This document shows, piece by piece, positions 63,351 through 64,000 of a stretch of DNA of 64,000 nt (position 1 is the first letter of the stretch; every line of letters starts with the position of its first letter). The DNA is from Mycolicibacterium frederiksbergense. Lineage in GTDB: Bacteria; Actinomycetota; Actinomycetes; Mycobacteriales; Mycobacteriaceae. The notes under the pieces are model-generated. The model was given only the letters and a program-made list of their open reading frames with translations. It ran no database searches and had not been told where the DNA came from. Both the position numbers and the translations under genes were made by a program. The stretch is taken from positions 1,426,001 to 1,490,000 of the forward strand of contig NZ_CP038799.1 of NCBI RefSeq assembly GCF_012223425.1, written 5' to 3'.

Positions 63351-63852
63351 CCACGGCATTGGCCGCTCCCGCGGCGGACTGACCAGCAAGATCCATCACC
63401 TCGTCGACGGCCACGGACGACCGTTGGTCGTGCTCGTGGGCGCTGGCCAAGCCAACGACGGACCGGTTCTGGAGCATTTGCTCGCCCACCTGAAAGTCGA
63501 GCGCTGCGGTCGGGGGCGGCCACGCACGCGGCCTGATCGCCTGCGTGGCGACAAGGCCTATTCCAGCCGAGCGACTCGACAGCGGCTGCGACGACGAGGG
63601 ATCGTCGCAGTCATTCCCGAACCGTCCGATCAGATCGGCCACCGCAAACGTCGTGGCACCCAAGGCGGGCGACCACCAGCCTTCGATGCCGAAGACTACA
63701 AGGGCCGCAACGTCATCGAACGCAACTTCAACGTCGTCAAGCAATGGCGCGGTCTGGCCACCCGCTACGACAAACTCGCCATCGTTTACCGCGGCGGAGC
63801 AGTCCTAAGGGCCATCACACTTTGGCTACCGCATTTATCAGACACGGCCTAG
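63184..63852 (+). CDS. IS5-family transposase, second reading frame (OrfB)
   Basis: Up to 222 aa open. Only about residues 50-222 are homologous (EPPDHGIGRSRGGLTSKIH onward), so the listed start marks the open frame and not a known start codon. The second catalytic Asp is in LRGDKAYSS. The Glu is in NVIERNFNVVKQWRGLATRYDK. The frame is +1 relative to OrfA. The stop lies within the right-hand CTAG. Confidence 0.82.
   Translation: MRCWRGCWLPPTKPGSSIGRCRWIPRSPVLINMPRTSPVTQGAGSNYTNLASEPPDHGIGRSRGGLTSKIHHLVDGHGRPLVVLVGAGQANDGPVLEHLLAHLKVERCGRGRPRTRPDRLRGDKAYSSRATRQRLRRRGIVAVIPEPSDQIGHRKRRGTQGGRPPAFDAEDYKGRNVIERNFNVVKQWRGLATRYDKLAIVYRGGAVLRAITLWLPHLSDTA
63832..63848 (-). repeat. Right terminal inverted repeat of the IS5-family element
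   Basis: Reads GCCGTGTCTGATAAATG on the minus strand, with two mismatches to the left end. Followed by CTAG. It overlaps the end of OrfB. Confidence 0.82.
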
Positions 63853-63873
63853 GGGCGGGAGCCCTCCCCCGAG

Positions 63874-64000
63874 CTAACTCCCGCCGTATTCGGGCCGCAG
63901 GATCGGGCTCAGCGCCGACAGCGGGATCCGCGCCTGCACGGTGCCGCCGTCCATCGACCATTGCATGACACCTGGCGTGAAATCGGTGGGGGTGTCCCGG
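63874..64000 (-). CDS. 3' end of an unidentified gene (cut by window edge)
   Basis: The reverse strand is open from the window edge to a TAG at 63876-63874 and gives about 41 C-terminal residues, including DFTPGVMQWSMDGGTVQARI and ending LSPILRPEYGGS. GC-rich third positions support it being coding. I do not recognise the family from this fragment. Confidence 0.6.
   Translation of the reverse strand, partial: RDTPTDFTPGVMQWSMDGGTVQARIPLSALSPILRPEYGGS

Larger units (their letters stand above)
62905..63852 (+). mobile_element. IS5-family insertion sequence (two-ORF type)
   Basis: The ends are imperfect 17-bp inverted repeats, GGCGTGTCTGACAAATG (62909-62925) and its partner at 63832-63848 (15 of 17 match). 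CTAG is present on both sides (62905-62908 and 63849-63852), fitting IS5-family target preference and duplication. About 940 bp lie between the duplications. The transposase is split in two overlapping frames. The short, nearly matching ends and open frames suggest a recent, possibly active copy. Confidence 0.88.

Overview
The window is GC-rich chromosomal DNA from a fast-growing mycobacterium (Mycolicibacterium type). The block rplK-nusG-secE-tRNA-Trp-hadC-hadB-hadA-rpmG-tRNA-Met-tRNA-Thr, followed by a glyoxalase-like hydrolase, echA3-like hydratase and recC-recB-recD, matches the order of Rv0640-Rv0629c of M. tuberculosis in reverse orientation. The right end (tRNA-Tyr next to a YajQ gene) resembles the Rv0566c area. 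GTG and TTG starts and four-base start/stop overlaps are frequent.

1-6.2 kb (minus strand) holds translation and secretion genes, the HadABC dehydratase of mycolic-acid FAS-II, three tRNAs, a DUF559 protein, and an nsrR-hmp nitric-oxide defence operon with a candidate operator. 6.3-12 kb (plus) holds a metallo-beta-lactamase-fold hydrolase, several membrane or DUF proteins and the echA3 homologue.

12.1-24.3 kb is one giant gene (about 4051 codons) for an exported protein made mainly of 37 tandem cadherin/VCBS-like domains of about 93 residues. Twenty-six consecutive units are exactly 279 bp. It sits between echA3 and recCBD. A second exported protein at 59.3-62.0 kb shares its signal peptide style and a conserved module containing RTFFNR, but replaces the Ig-like array with a beta-propeller-like repeat region.

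24.4-32.4 kb encodes RecC, RecB and RecD. 32.4-43.6 kb contains a spermidine-synthase-like protein, a SulP transporter/MerR pair, a formylglycine-generating enzyme, a GT4 / six-hairpin / GH130 carbohydrate operon, a desaturase coupled to a GAF-ANTAR regulator, and a NYN-domain protein. 43.6-58.5 kb is a cell-envelope and signalling region: two receptor-type Ser/Thr kinases (one fused to a solute-binding domain), a DUF4407 protein, an MprF-like flippase with an embedded kinase-like segment, TspO, a diguanylate cyclase, an acyltransferase flanked by two related small secreted PASTA-like proteins, and a cutinase.

The last 2 kb carries tRNA-Tyr with its terminator, yajQ, a small palindromic element, an IS5-family insertion sequence placed exactly at the end of that element, and the 3' end of an unidentified gene.
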